A stretch of DNA of 40,342 nucleotides, from contig CAKPEV010000011.1 in NCBI GenBank assembly GCA_934149405.1, positions 1 through 40,342 on the forward strand. Direction: 5' to 3'. Positions 6,980-16,046 of this stretch are shown here, one piece after another (the first letter of the stretch is position 1; each line of letters starts with the position of its first letter). The stretch comes from an uncultured Clostridia bacterium. Its GTDB lineage: Bacteria > Bacillota > Clostridia > TANB77 > UBA1234. Under the pieces are notes generated by a model that saw only the letters and a program-made list of their open reading frames with translations, did no database searches and was not told where the DNA came from. Made by a program: the position numbers and the translations under genes.

Positions 6980-9195
6980 TTAATAGTATAATAGCTTTTG
7001 TTTTGGCAGCTTTATCTTCGGCGATTTTTGCTCCGATGACAATAAAACTTGCATTTAGAGTTGGTGCGATAGACATTCCAAAAGATGCAAGAAAGATTCA
7101 TGCAAAACCAATGCCAAGAATTGGCGGTTTGTCATTTATATTAGCATTTTTTATAGCAGTTTTGTTTGTTTTGCTTACTAGTAATGTTTCTAATATGCCA
7201 AACTTATTTGGCTTTTTCCTAGGAGCAGGTATAGTAGCAGCTGTTGGTTTTATAGATGACACAAAAAATATAAAACCGTGGATGAAGTTTTTAGGACAAT
7301 CGATTGGTGCAATTTGCGTTATTGCAAGCGGACTTAGAATTTGTTATATCAACATTCCATTTCTAGTTTTATACGGACTTAATGACGTACTTTCAATAAT
7401 AATAACTTATTTTTGGCTTGTTGGTGTCACAAACGCAATAAATTTAATTGATGGATTAGATGGTCTTGCAACTGGTGTTTCAGCAATTTCAACATTATCA
7501 TTGCTTGTTATCTTTATTTTAAACGGTGCGAGTGAAATTGCTATAGTTTTAGTTGCAGCACTACTTGGCGGATTGATTGGATTTTTACCATACAATTTTA
7601 ATCCGGCTAAAACCTTTATGGGAGATGCTGGTTCAAATTTTTTAGGATTTGTTTTAGCAACACTTTCTATGATTGGTCTTGCTAAGACATATACTGTAAT
7701 GACTATTGTATTGCCAGTAGTAATACTTGGACTTCCAATATTTGATACACTTTTTGCTATATGTAGAAGACTTGCACATCATAAATCTATAATGCAAGCA
7801 GATAGAGGGCACATACATCATAGACTTATTGATGCGGGACTTTCTCAAAGGCAAGCTGTTATTATATTGTACGCAATCACAGCTCTTTTAGGAATTTTTG
7901 CTGTAATAATTTTAGAAAGTGATATTTGGAAGATTGTCGCACTCGGCATGATACTCGCTATTTTGTCAGTCTTAGGTTCGAGAGATATATTTAATGCTAG
8001 AAAGGAAAATCAAATTATGAATTTAAAAACTAAAGAAGAAATAAAACCAAAAGCAGACAGATTAAAAGTTATGTTAGTATTTGGCACAAGACCTGAGGCT
8101 ATTAAAATGTGCCCACTTGTACAACATTTAAAAGAGCATAAAGAAATTGACACAGTTGTATGTGTTACAGCACAACATAGACAAATGTTAGATCAAGTTT
8201 TAGAGGCATTTAACATTAAACCAGATTACGATTTAAATGTAATGAAAGATTGCCAAACACTTACTCACATAACATCAAAAGTTTTAGAAGGTTTAACAGA
8301 AGTTATAAATAAAGAAAATCCAGATATAGTACTAGTTCACGGAGATACAACTACAACATTTGCAGCAGCACTTGCGGCTTTTTATACAAAGACAAGAGTT
8401 GGACATGTCGAGGCTGGGCTTAGAACTTACGACAAGTATTCACCATATCCAGAAGAGATGAACAGAAAACTTGTAACCCAAATAGCAGATTTATATTTTG
8501 CACCAACACAAAACAATAAGAACAACTTATTAAAAGAAATGATACCGAATGAGGAAATATATATAACAGGAAATACAGTTATCGACGCTTTAAAAACTAC
8601 TGTAAGAAGTGATTATAAATTTGAACATCCAGTTCTTTCAAAGATTGATTTTAATAAAAAAGTTATATTCATGACGGCACATAGAAGAGAAAATTTAGGT
8701 GAACCTCTTCGTAACATTTGTCTTGCAGTTAAAGAATTAGCAGAAAAGAATAAAGATGTTGAAGTTGTATATCCAGTTCATTTAAATCCAGCAGTACAAA
8801 ATACTGCAAAAGAAATACTTGGAAACACAAAGAATGTACATCTAATCGAACCATTAGATGTTATAACTACTCATAATTTAATTAACAGATCATACATGGT
8901 TCTTACAGACTCTGGTGGAATTCAAGAGGAAGCACCTTCACTTGGAAAACCAGTATTAGTATTAAGAAGAGAAACAGAAAGACCAGAAGCTGTAACAGCA
9001 GGAACTGTAAAGATTGTTGGAACAGATAAAGAATTGATAGTAGAAGAAGCTACAAAAATACTAACAGACAAAGAAGAATACGCAAAAATGAGCAAAGCTA
9101 CAAACCCTTATGGAGATGGACTTGCTTGCGATAGAATTGTAAAGGCTATTGAGTACTATTTTGGAGTTTCTACTGAAAAACCAACAGATATGTAA
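6973..9195 (+). CDS. Fusion: WecA/TagO-type undecaprenyl-phosphate sugar-1-phosphate transferase + UDP-GlcNAc 2-epimerase
   Basis: This 740-residue protein joins two enzymes. Residues 1-345 are a multi-helix membrane transferase of the MraY/WecA family with FIDDTKN, NAINLIDGLDGLATG, KTFMGDAGSNFLG and the WecA/TagO HIHHR motif. It would load GlcNAc-1-phosphate (or a similar sugar) onto undecaprenyl phosphate. Residues from about 365 are a complete UDP-GlcNAc 2-epimerase (MnaA/WecB) with FGTRPEAIKMCPL, HGDTTTTFAAALA, GHVEAGLRTYDKYSPYPEE and DSGGIQEEAPSLGKPV, which makes UDP-ManNAc. Both steps begin teichoic-acid or other wall-glycan linkage units, so the fusion couples carrier loading to precursor supply. 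An in-frame ATG at 8017 behind AAAGGAAA could also yield free epimerase. The next in-frame codon upstream of 6973 that matters is a TGA at 6964, which fixes the start. Confidence 0.9.
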   Translation: MVINSIIAFVLAALSSAIFAPMTIKLAFRVGAIDIPKDARKIHAKPMPRIGGLSFILAFFIAVLFVLLTSNVSNMPNLFGFFLGAGIVAAVGFIDDTKNIKPWMKFLGQSIGAICVIASGLRICYINIPFLVLYGLNDVLSIIITYFWLVGVTNAINLIDGLDGLATGVSAISTLSLLVIFILNGASEIAIVLVAALLGGLIGFLPYNFNPAKTFMGDAGSNFLGFVLATLSMIGLAKTYTVMTIVLPVVILGLPIFDTLFAICRRLAHHKSIMQADRGHIHHRLIDAGLSQRQAVIILYAITALLGIFAVIILESDIWKIVALGMILAILSVLGSRDIFNARKENQIMNLKTKEEIKPKADRLKVMLVFGTRPEAIKMCPLVQHLKEHKEIDTVVCVTAQHRQMLDQVLEAFNIKPDYDLNVMKDCQTLTHITSKVLEGLTEVINKENPDIVLVHGDTTTTFAAALAAFYTKTRVGHVEAGLRTYDKYSPYPEEMNRKLVTQIADLYFAPTQNNKNNLLKEMIPNEEIYITGNTVIDALKTTVRSDYKFEHPVLSKIDFNKKVIFMTAHRRENLGEPLRNICLAVKELAEKNKDVEVVYPVHLNPAVQNTAKEILGNTKNVHLIEPLDVITTHNLINRSYMVLTDSGGIQEEAPSLGKPVLVLRRETERPEAVTAGTVKIVGTDKELIVEEATKILTDKEEYAKMSKATNPYGDGLACDRIVKAIEYYFGVSTEKPTDM

Positions 9196-9211
9196 AACAA
9201 AGGAGAAAAGC

Positions 9212-10489
9212 ATGAATTCAAGAGAATTAGCATTGAATATTTTATACAAAGTTGAATTTGGCGAGGGCTATGCAAACATAGAAATCGATAAGGAATTTAA
9301 TAAATCGGATTTGATAGATTTAGATAAAGCACTAGCATCAGAGATTGTATATGGTGTTTTAACTTGGAAGATAACTATAGATGAAATAATAAAGATGCAT
9401 TCAAGCATAAAAATGCAAAAGATATCACCATGGATTTTAAATATTTTGAGAATTGGAATTTATCAAATTGTATTTTTAGATAGAATTCCGGAGAGTGCGG
9501 CAGTAAATGAAAGTGTTAAATTGGCAAAGAAGTATGGACATGAAATGTCTGCAAAATTTGTTAATGCAATATTAAGAAAGATAGACAAAAATGAAATGGA
9601 CAAATTACTTGAACATCTTTCAACAAAGGCACTTTTAGAAGATGAGATAATTTCTATAGTAACATCACATCCACTTTGGCTAGTTGATGAGCTTTTAAAG
9701 GAGTATGATAAAAAATTTGTTACAGAACTTTTAAATGCAAACAATATAAAGCCAGATATAACAATTAGAGCAAACTTGTTAAAAACAAGTAGAGACGATT
9801 TGTTCAATCTGTTAAGACTTAAGAGAGTTGATTGTAGAAAAGGCAATTTACAAGATAGCATAAAGGTAAAAAAATTAACCGATTTTGGAACACAACTTTA
9901 TACAGTTCAAGATGAGGCTGCACAACTTGCATGCTTAAAACTTGATCCAAAGCCGGGCGAGAAAATATTAGATGCTTGTAGTGCACCGGGCGGAAAAACA
10001 ACATATATAGCACAACTTATGGAAAACAAGGGAAGAGTTGATGCTTGGGACATACATCCTCACAGAGTAAGACTTGTAGAAGAGGCAGCAAAGACATTAG
10101 GAATAGATATTATAAAGGCTAATGTTAAAAATGCTACTGAATACACTACTGCATTTAATGGGCATTATGATAGAATTTTGCTTGATGTGCCATGCACAGG
10201 CATTGGTGTAATAAGAAAGAAACCAGATATAAAATGGACTAGAAAAGTAGAAGATATTGATGAAATGGTAGAGATTCAATCACAAATATTAGATACATGT
10301 TCAGAATATCTTAGAACTGGTGGAAGACTTGTTTATAGCACTTGCACAGTTTTCAAAAGAGAAAACGAAGAACAAATCGAAAGATTTTTAATGAAGCATA
10401 CTGAGTATAAATTGTTAGAAAAAATAAATTTATATCCACACATAAATGATACAGATGGATTTTTTATAGCAGTATTACAGAGACTATAA
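9212..10489 (+). CDS. rsmB: 16S rRNA (cytosine-967-C5)-methyltransferase
   Basis: The 425-residue protein has an N-terminal NusB-like RNA-binding domain (SRELALNILYKVE, then about 140 residues) and a C-terminal SAM-dependent m5C methyltransferase. The methyltransferase shows LDACSAPGGKTTYIAQLM (SAM site), LDVPCTGIGVIRKKPDIKW (motif IV with catalytic Pro-Cys) and VYSTCTVFKRENEEQ (motif VI, second Cys). I chose the ATG at 9212 because AAAGGAG lies 6-7 bases upstream; an in-frame start at 9149 would overlap the fusion gene. It opens the conserved rsmB-rlmN-prpC-prkC-rsgA-rpe order. Confidence 0.93.
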   Translation: MNSRELALNILYKVEFGEGYANIEIDKEFNKSDLIDLDKALASEIVYGVLTWKITIDEIIKMHSSIKMQKISPWILNILRIGIYQIVFLDRIPESAAVNESVKLAKKYGHEMSAKFVNAILRKIDKNEMDKLLEHLSTKALLEDEIISIVTSHPLWLVDELLKEYDKKFVTELLNANNIKPDITIRANLLKTSRDDLFNLLRLKRVDCRKGNLQDSIKVKKLTDFGTQLYTVQDEAAQLACLKLDPKPGEKILDACSAPGGKTTYIAQLMENKGRVDAWDIHPHRVRLVEEAAKTLGIDIIKANVKNATEYTTAFNGHYDRILLDVPCTGIGVIRKKPDIKWTRKVEDIDEMVEIQSQILDTCSEYLRTGGRLVYSTCTVFKRENEEQIERFLMKHTEYKLLEKINLYPHINDTDGFFIAVLQRL

Positions 10490-10509
10490 ATAAAAAAGGA
10501 TTTGATAAA

Positions 10510-11535
10510 ATGATAAACATTAGAGATTTAACACAAGAAGAATTAGAAGAAGAAATAATTAAATTAGGAGAAAAGAAGTTTAGAGCTAAGCAAATTTTTG
10601 CTTGGCTTTATCGTGGTGTTGATAGTTTTGATGAAATGACAGACCTATCAAAAGAATTGATTCAGAAATTAAAAGAAAATTTTGTGTTAAAGCTTTTAGA
10701 ATTAGATAGTTTTCAAAAATCAGTAGATGGTACGATAAAATATCTTTTTAGACTAAATGATGGACATGCGATAGAAAGCGTTATCATGAAATACAAATAT
10801 GGAAACACAGCATGCGTTTCAAATCAGGTTGGTTGTAAGATGGGGTGTAATTTCTGTGCATCTGCCAGAATTGGATTTATAAGAAGTTTAACACCAGGTG
10901 AAATCGTTAGTCAAATACTAGAAATAGAAAAACACTCTGGCGAAAAAATATCAAATGTAGTTTTCATGGGAATTGGTGAACCAATGGATAATTACGATAA
11001 TGTAATAAAAGCAGTTAGACTTATAAATGATCCAAAAGGTTTGAATATTGGTGCTAGACATATAAGTATCTCTACATGCGGACTAATTCCGGGCATTAAG
11101 AGACTTGCTGATGAAAATATACAATGTAATCTTTGTATATCTCTACATAGCAGTAGAAATGAAGTAAGGTCAAATATGATGCCTATAAATAAAACATATA
11201 ACATAGATGAGCTTATACCTGCATGCAAAGAATATATACAAAAAACGAATAGACGAATAACTTTTGAATATGCTTTAGTAGATGGTGTAAATGATAGTAG
11301 AGAAGATGCTCTTCATTTGGCAAGACTTCTAAAAGGCATGCTATGTCATGTAAATTTAATTCCTGTAAATAAAATCAAAGATGGCATATATGAAAAGAGT
11401 AGCACAGAAAAGATTTTAGCATTTAGAGATTTGTTAAATGAAAAAGGTATCGTAGCAACTGTTAGAAGAGAGCTGGGCTCTGATATTGCAGCTGCTTGTG
11501 GACAATTGGTAAGAGATAAAAAGGGAAGCAATTAA
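10510..11535 (+). CDS. rlmN: 23S rRNA (A2503-C2)/tRNA (A37-C2) methyltransferase, radical SAM
   Basis: The 341-residue radical-SAM enzyme carries the cluster-binding CKMGCNFC (CxxxCxxC), the conserved VFMGIGEPMDNYDNV loop, and the second catalytic cysteine in the C-terminal AAACGQLV. RlmN methylates C2 of A2503 in the peptidyl-transferase centre and A37 of some tRNAs through a mixed-disulphide mechanism. The family's usual length and domain order are kept. It follows rsmB by 20 bp with AAAAAGGA before the start. Confidence 0.95.
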   Translation: MINIRDLTQEELEEEIIKLGEKKFRAKQIFAWLYRGVDSFDEMTDLSKELIQKLKENFVLKLLELDSFQKSVDGTIKYLFRLNDGHAIESVIMKYKYGNTACVSNQVGCKMGCNFCASARIGFIRSLTPGEIVSQILEIEKHSGEKISNVVFMGIGEPMDNYDNVIKAVRLINDPKGLNIGARHISISTCGLIPGIKRLADENIQCNLCISLHSSRNEVRSNMMPINKTYNIDELIPACKEYIQKTNRRITFEYALVDGVNDSREDALHLARLLKGMLCHVNLIPVNKIKDGIYEKSSTEKILAFRDLLNEKGIVATVRRELGSDIAAACGQLVRDKKGSN

Positions 11536-11541
11536 GTTGTA

Positions 11542-11570
11542 TTGACTAAATTTGTTAATTTATATATAAT
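11542..11570 (+). promoter_or_regulatory. Internal promoter ahead of prpC
   Basis: TTGACT (11542-11547), a 17-bp spacer and perfect TATAAT (11565-11570) lie between rlmN and prpC. The phosphatase-kinase-rsgA-rpe genes could therefore be transcribed apart from the rRNA methyltransferases. Confidence 0.75.
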
Positions 11571-11594
11571 ACTAAAAGAGAGAGGTGAGTGCTT

Positions 11595-12338
11595 GTGCAA
11601 TACTACGGTGTGAGTGACATTGGAAGAAAAAGAAAAGAAAATCAAGATAGAATTTGTCTCCCTAATGATGACAGCGAACTAAAATTATTTATTCTTGCAG
11701 ATGGTATGGGGGGAGCTAATGCAGGTAGTGTTGCAAGCAGTACGGCAATTGATTTTATACAGAAATATATAGCGGAAAGATGGAATTCGATCACTTTAGA
11801 AAGAGAAGAAATTGAAAAACTCATTGATGAAGCTATATCAGAGGCTAATAACTTTGTTTATAGTAAGTCTAAAAGTACAAATGAATATGCCGGAATGGGA
11901 ACAACTATTATTGTTGCGATTACTTATAAAAATAAGGTTTATATTGGACACATTGGTGATAGTAGAGTTTACAGAGTGAGAAAAAACATTATTAGACAAT
12001 TAACTAGAGATCACTCCTATGTTGAGGCTTTAGTTCAAAGTGGCAGTATTACAAAAGAAGAAGCGAAGATACATCCTCAAAAAAATGTCTTACTTAAGGT
12101 ACTTGGCTGTGAAGAAAATGTCAAACCAGATATTATTACAAAGGGCTTCTTAAAAGGAGATGTGCTACTGATTTGTAGTGATGGTCTTACTAACATGTTA
12201 GAAACAGATGAAATTTATGATGTAATACTTGAAAATATTGATAATCCTAAATTAGCATGTCAAACTTTAATTGAACGAGCAAATAGTGAAGGCGGCTATG
12301 ATAATATAAGTGTAATACTAGTATATCATATGGATTAG
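11595..12338 (+). CDS. prpC: PP2C-type serine/threonine protein phosphatase
   Basis: The 247-248-residue PPM-family phosphatase has the metal-binding motifs KRKENQDR, LADGMGGANAG, GHIGDSRVYR, TRDHS and ICSDGLTNML, and a C-terminal GGYDNISVI. It removes phosphate from targets of the adjacent PASTA kinase and from the kinase itself. I prefer the GTG at 11595 (AGAGAGGTG about 7 bases upstream), although an in-frame GTG at 11589 adds two residues. It is 13 bp ahead of the kinase gene, matching the conserved prpC-prkC pairing. Confidence 0.95.
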   Translation: MQYYGVSDIGRKRKENQDRICLPNDDSELKLFILADGMGGANAGSVASSTAIDFIQKYIAERWNSITLEREEIEKLIDEAISEANNFVYSKSKSTNEYAGMGTTIIVAITYKNKVYIGHIGDSRVYRVRKNIIRQLTRDHSYVEALVQSGSITKEEAKIHPQKNVLLKVLGCEENVKPDIITKGFLKGDVLLICSDGLTNMLETDEIYDVILENIDNPKLACQTLIERANSEGGYDNISVILVYHMD

Positions 12339-12351
12339 TGGAGGTTAGTGT

Positions 12352-14388
12352 ATGAATTGCATAGGTAAAGTATTAGGAAATAGATATGAAATATTAGAGG
12401 AAATAGGCAGTGGTGGAATGGCTACTGTATATAAGGCAAGATGCAAGTTACTTAATAGATATGTAGCTGTTAAAGTTTTAAGAGATGAGTTTGCAAACGA
12501 TGCTGAGTTTATAAAGAGATTTCAAGTAGAAGCACAGTCTGCTGCCAGCTTATCTCATCCAAATATAGTTTCTATATATGATGTTGGAAATGAGGATGGA
12601 TTACATTATATAGTTATGGAGCTTATTGAAGGAAAAACTTTAAAAGAAATAATAAAAGAAAAAGGAAAACTACCTTGGAGAGAGGCTGTGGGCATCGCTT
12701 CACAAATTGCATCTGGTCTTAGTCAAGCCCATCAAAACCATATTGTGCATAGAGATATCAAACCGCACAATATAATAATAACTAAGGATGGCGTGGCTAA
12801 AGTTACTGATTTTGGTATCGCTAAGGCAGTTTCAAATTCAACAATAAATGCATTTGGTAGCACAATAGGAAGTGTGCATTATTTTTCACCAGAGCACGCA
12901 AGAGGAGGATATACTGACGAGAAATCAGATATATATTCTTTAGGTGTTGTATTATATGAAATGTGCACTGGCAAGTTGCCTTTTGATGGCGAAACACCTG
13001 TTGCAGTTGCTTTGAAGCATTTACAGGAAAATCCGAAAGAGCCAATCGAATTGTGCAAAGAACTGCCACAAGCTGTAAATGATATTATAATGAAGGCTAT
13101 GAAGAAAGATCCTAGCGAAAGATATGAAAGTGCAGCTGAAATGTATAAGGATTTACAATCTGTTTTGAGTAATCCCGATTTAGAAGTGGCAAAGGACGAA
13201 AAGTCAAAATTTGATTGCCCAACTCAAAGGATATCAATTGCAGATGTTGAAAATGCCGCGAATGCTACAATACAAAAATCGACATTGGAAAAAATAAATA
13301 AATATAAAAGCGAACAGGAAGATGATAATATGAGTAAGAAGAAAAAAGTAACAAAATCAATGGCTGTAGTTAGATTAATATTTATACTAGCTTTTGTTGT
13401 TTTATTATTTATTGGATGTATGAAGTTTGGGCAATTTGTAAGTTGGAAGATACTTGGAGAAGGTTCTAAAGATGTAGCGGTTCCTAATATTGTTGGAGCA
13501 AGTTTAGAAGAGGCAAACAGAGTATTAACAGAAAAAGGTTTGAGTATTGGTGAGAAAACTGACGTAATTAACAACGAATATCCAAAGGGATATGTTGTAT
13601 GGCAACAATATGCTGAAAATTATAGATTAAAACAAGGCGCTACTGTTGATGTAAGAGTCAGCCTAGGTCAAAAAACAGTTTTAGTTCCTGACGTTACATC
13701 TTTCACAACTACAAATGCTGCTAAAGCGAAAATAGAAGCTAGAGGCTTAGTATATGAAGAGGCAAGCGAATATAGCAACACTTTTGAAAAAGGAAAGATT
13801 GTTAGACAAGATCCACTTGTAAATACTGAAGTTCCAGAAGGTTCAACTGTTAAAGTATATGTAAGTTTAGGTGCTTCTGGAGATGGTTTAGTAAAAATAC
13901 CAAATGTACTTGAAAGAACAGAGAGTGAAGCTAGACAAATTTTGTCTGATGCAAATTTGATACCAGTTGTAACATATGTTTCAACTGCAACTAAGGAAGA
14001 CGGAATTGTATTAAGTCAAACACCAGAGCAAGATACTTATGAATCAGAATTAACAGAAGTTGTAATTGTTATAAATAGATTAAATGGTACGAGCGAGACT
14101 CCAACACCAGATGATGGTAAGACAACACCTACACCAACAACTACACCTAAAAAAGAAGATGATACTAAAAAGATTAATATATCAATCGACCTATCTTCAA
14201 AGGGAGAGAGAGATTCTTTTGTTGTTAAAGTTGTATTAGAAGGTCAAGCAGTTGGTGGCAAAAAATACGAATATGAAAAAAGACATAAACGTAGTGACGG
14301 AACTATCACGGTGCCTGTTACATATTCTAAAGGTGCTATGGTAAAGGTATATATTGATGATGTTTTAGATTCAGAACAAATATTGTAG
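12352..14388 (+). CDS. prkC: Membrane serine/threonine kinase with three PASTA domains
   Basis: The 678-residue kinase has an N-terminal Hanks-type domain: GSGGMATVYKA loop, VAVKVL lysine, HRDIKPHNIII catalytic loop, DFGIAKA and a SPEHARGG activation segment. One TM helix lies near residues 340-362, followed by three extracellular PASTA repeats (about 380-445, 446-515, 516-580). PrkC-type kinases sense muropeptides or lipid II and control wall growth, division and spore germination. After the third PASTA a Thr/Pro linker (TPTPTTTPKKEDD) leads to about 65 extra residues predicted to be beta-rich, which I do not recognise. The gene is operonic with its phosphatase. Confidence 0.95.
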   Translation: MNCIGKVLGNRYEILEEIGSGGMATVYKARCKLLNRYVAVKVLRDEFANDAEFIKRFQVEAQSAASLSHPNIVSIYDVGNEDGLHYIVMELIEGKTLKEIIKEKGKLPWREAVGIASQIASGLSQAHQNHIVHRDIKPHNIIITKDGVAKVTDFGIAKAVSNSTINAFGSTIGSVHYFSPEHARGGYTDEKSDIYSLGVVLYEMCTGKLPFDGETPVAVALKHLQENPKEPIELCKELPQAVNDIIMKAMKKDPSERYESAAEMYKDLQSVLSNPDLEVAKDEKSKFDCPTQRISIADVENAANATIQKSTLEKINKYKSEQEDDNMSKKKKVTKSMAVVRLIFILAFVVLLFIGCMKFGQFVSWKILGEGSKDVAVPNIVGASLEEANRVLTEKGLSIGEKTDVINNEYPKGYVVWQQYAENYRLKQGATVDVRVSLGQKTVLVPDVTSFTTTNAAKAKIEARGLVYEEASEYSNTFEKGKIVRQDPLVNTEVPEGSTVKVYVSLGASGDGLVKIPNVLERTESEARQILSDANLIPVVTYVSTATKEDGIVLSQTPEQDTYESELTEVVIVINRLNGTSETPTPDDGKTTPTPTTTPKKEDDTKKINISIDLSSKGERDSFVVKVVLEGQAVGGKKYEYEKRHKRSDGTITVPVTYSKGAMVKVYIDDVLDSEQIL

Positions 14389-14407
14389 TAAAGTAGGAGA
14401 GTTTAAA

Positions 14408-15256
14408 ATGAAGGGGATTATAACAAAAGTTCAATCCGACTTGTATATAGTTAAGACAGACTCTGACAAGGTAGAATGTAAAGCTAAAGGGATTTTTAAG
14501 TTTAAAAAAATGAGCCCAATAGTAGGAGATATTGTTGAAATAAATGATGGGGTAATAGAAAAAATATATCCGAGAAAGAATGAATTTGTGAGACCACCAA
14601 TTGCGAATATAGATCAATTTATAATTGTGCTTGCGACAACAAATCCAAAACCAGATTTGATGCTTGTTGATAAGCAAATTATAATGGCAGAAAAAAATGG
14701 CGTTGAACCAATAATTTGTATAAATAAAATAGATTTGAAGTCTGATTATACTGATATAATTGAGACATATGAAAATATAGGCTATCAGGTAATAACAACT
14801 GATGCTAAAAATGGCCTAGGAATTGAAAAATTAGCTGTTGTATTAAACAACAAAATAACAGCATTTACAGGTAACTCTGGAGTAGGTAAATCAGCGCTTA
14901 CAAACAATATTTTTAATGAGGCAGTTAGTCCAGAAGGAAACACATCAGAAAAGCTAGAAAAAGGAAAGCATACAACTAAGTTTGTCGAACTTTTTGAATT
15001 CGCGCAAAATAGCTATATAGCAGATACTCCTGGTTTTTCATCTTTTGAATTACAAGGGATAAATTATAAAGAATTAGATGAGTATTTTATAGAATTTCAA
15101 CCTTTTAAAGAAAATTGTGAGTATAGGGGTTGTAGTCACATAAAAGAGATTAATTGTGGTATAAAGAAGGCGGTTTCTAAGAGAAAAATAGACAAAGGTA
15201 GATATGATAGATACGTAGAATTGTATGAAAAATTAAGGGGAGAGAAAAAATGGTAA
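14408..15256 (+). CDS. rsgA: Ribosome small-subunit assembly GTPase
   Basis: The 282-residue circularly permuted GTPase has an N-terminal OB-like domain, then G4 (CINKIDL), G1 (TGNSGVGKSALTN) and G3 (ADTPGF) in the permuted order typical of RsgA/YloQ. The C-terminal zinc knuckle reads CEYRGCSHIKEINC. It acts late in 30S maturation, hydrolysing GTP on the subunit. AGGAGAG precedes the start. Its end overlaps rpe by 7 bp. In Bacillus the same gene follows prkC, and the kinase can phosphorylate it. Confidence 0.95.
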   Translation: MKGIITKVQSDLYIVKTDSDKVECKAKGIFKFKKMSPIVGDIVEINDGVIEKIYPRKNEFVRPPIANIDQFIIVLATTNPKPDLMLVDKQIIMAEKNGVEPIICINKIDLKSDYTDIIETYENIGYQVITTDAKNGLGIEKLAVVLNNKITAFTGNSGVGKSALTNNIFNEAVSPEGNTSEKLEKGKHTTKFVELFEFAQNSYIADTPGFSSFELQGINYKELDEYFIEFQPFKENCEYRGCSHIKEINCGIKKAVSKRKIDKGRYDRYVELYEKLRGEKKW

Positions 15257-15882
15257 GTGTGGCTCCGTCCATTTTGGCGGCAGATTTTGATAATTTAGAA
15301 AGAGAAATAAAAAGTGTAGAAGCAGCTGGGGCTGATTATATACACATCGATGTTATGGATGGAGAATTTGTTAACAACAGAACTCCAGGAATAGATATGC
15401 TAGAGCGAGCAAATGAAGTAACTAATTTGCCATTAGATACACACCTAATGGTAGAAAATCCAGAAGACTGGATTGATGATTTTATAGAGTCGGATACAAT
15501 AACTTTTCACATAGAAGCAACCGATGAAGAACGTGCAAATGCAATTATAGAAAAATTACATGAACATGAGATTAGAGCTGGAATTGCTATTAAACCTAAT
15601 ACTAGTATAGAAGAGGTTTTACCTTACATAGATAAGGCGGATATGATATTAGTAATGACAGTAGAGCCCGGATTCGGAGGGCAAAAGCTAATATCAGAAT
15701 GTTTAGAAAAAGTAAAACAGCTAAGAGAAATTTCTAAAGAAATTGATATAGAAGTAGACGGCGGAATAAACCTAGAAAACGTTGAAGAAGCCAAAAAGGC
15801 GGGCGCAAATGTTATTGTTGCTGGAACAGCTATTTTCAAAGCAGAAAATAGAAAATATATTATAGAGAAAATGAAAAATTAA
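15250..15882 (+). CDS. rpe: Ribulose-phosphate 3-epimerase
   Basis: The 210-residue TIM-barrel enzyme interconverts ribulose-5-phosphate and xylulose-5-phosphate. It starts VAPSILAADFDNLEREI and keeps the metal and catalytic residues in HIDVMDG, DTHLMVENP, VEPGFGGQKL and EVDGGIN. The loop after DVMDG reads EFVNNRTPG where most homologues have HFVPN-S/T-FG, a small departure near the active site. The start overlaps the rsgA stop. It is the last gene of the operon, followed by a terminator. Confidence 0.94.
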   Translation: MVSVAPSILAADFDNLEREIKSVEAAGADYIHIDVMDGEFVNNRTPGIDMLERANEVTNLPLDTHLMVENPEDWIDDFIESDTITFHIEATDEERANAIIEKLHEHEIRAGIAIKPNTSIEEVLPYIDKADMILVMTVEPGFGGQKLISECLEKVKQLREISKEIDIEVDGGINLENVEEAKKAGANVIVAGTAIFKAENRKYIIEKMKN

Positions 15883-15905
15883 AAGAGCTATAGGCTCTTT
15901 TTTTT
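15882..15905 (+). terminator. Terminator of the rsmB-rpe operon
   Basis: AAAGAGC (15882-15888) pairs with GCTCTTT (15894-15900) around a 5-nt loop, followed by a T-run. It starts on the last base of the rpe stop codon. Confidence 0.92.
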
Positions 15906-15958
15906 ATAGTGTGAAATCGCGAATTGTACACTGTACATGTAATAATCTGGAAGCTATA

Positions 15959-15987
15959 TTGACATAATGCAAAAAATATGATAATAT
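15959..15987 (+). promoter_or_regulatory. Promoter of the NahK-like gene
   Basis: Consensus TTGACA (15959-15964), a 17-bp spacer and TAATAT (15982-15987). Two overlapping TGTACA palindromes lie just upstream (15925-15937), a possible operator. The ATG at 16047 follows TAGGAGGAAA. Confidence 0.75.
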
Positions 15988-16046
15988 AATACGCGTACGC
16001 ATAAACCATTATAATAAAACCAATGTATTGGTAGGAGGAAACTTAT

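Noticed and set aside
6612..7076. A 154-codon minus-strand frame over rpiB and the start of the transferase
   Set aside because: It mirrors two genes with clear family motifs on the plus strand and has no ribosome binding site.
9149..9211. Longer rsmB start at 9149
   Set aside because: It overlaps the upstream fusion gene by almost 50 bp and lacks a ribosome site, whereas ATG 9212 has AAAGGAG at the right distance.
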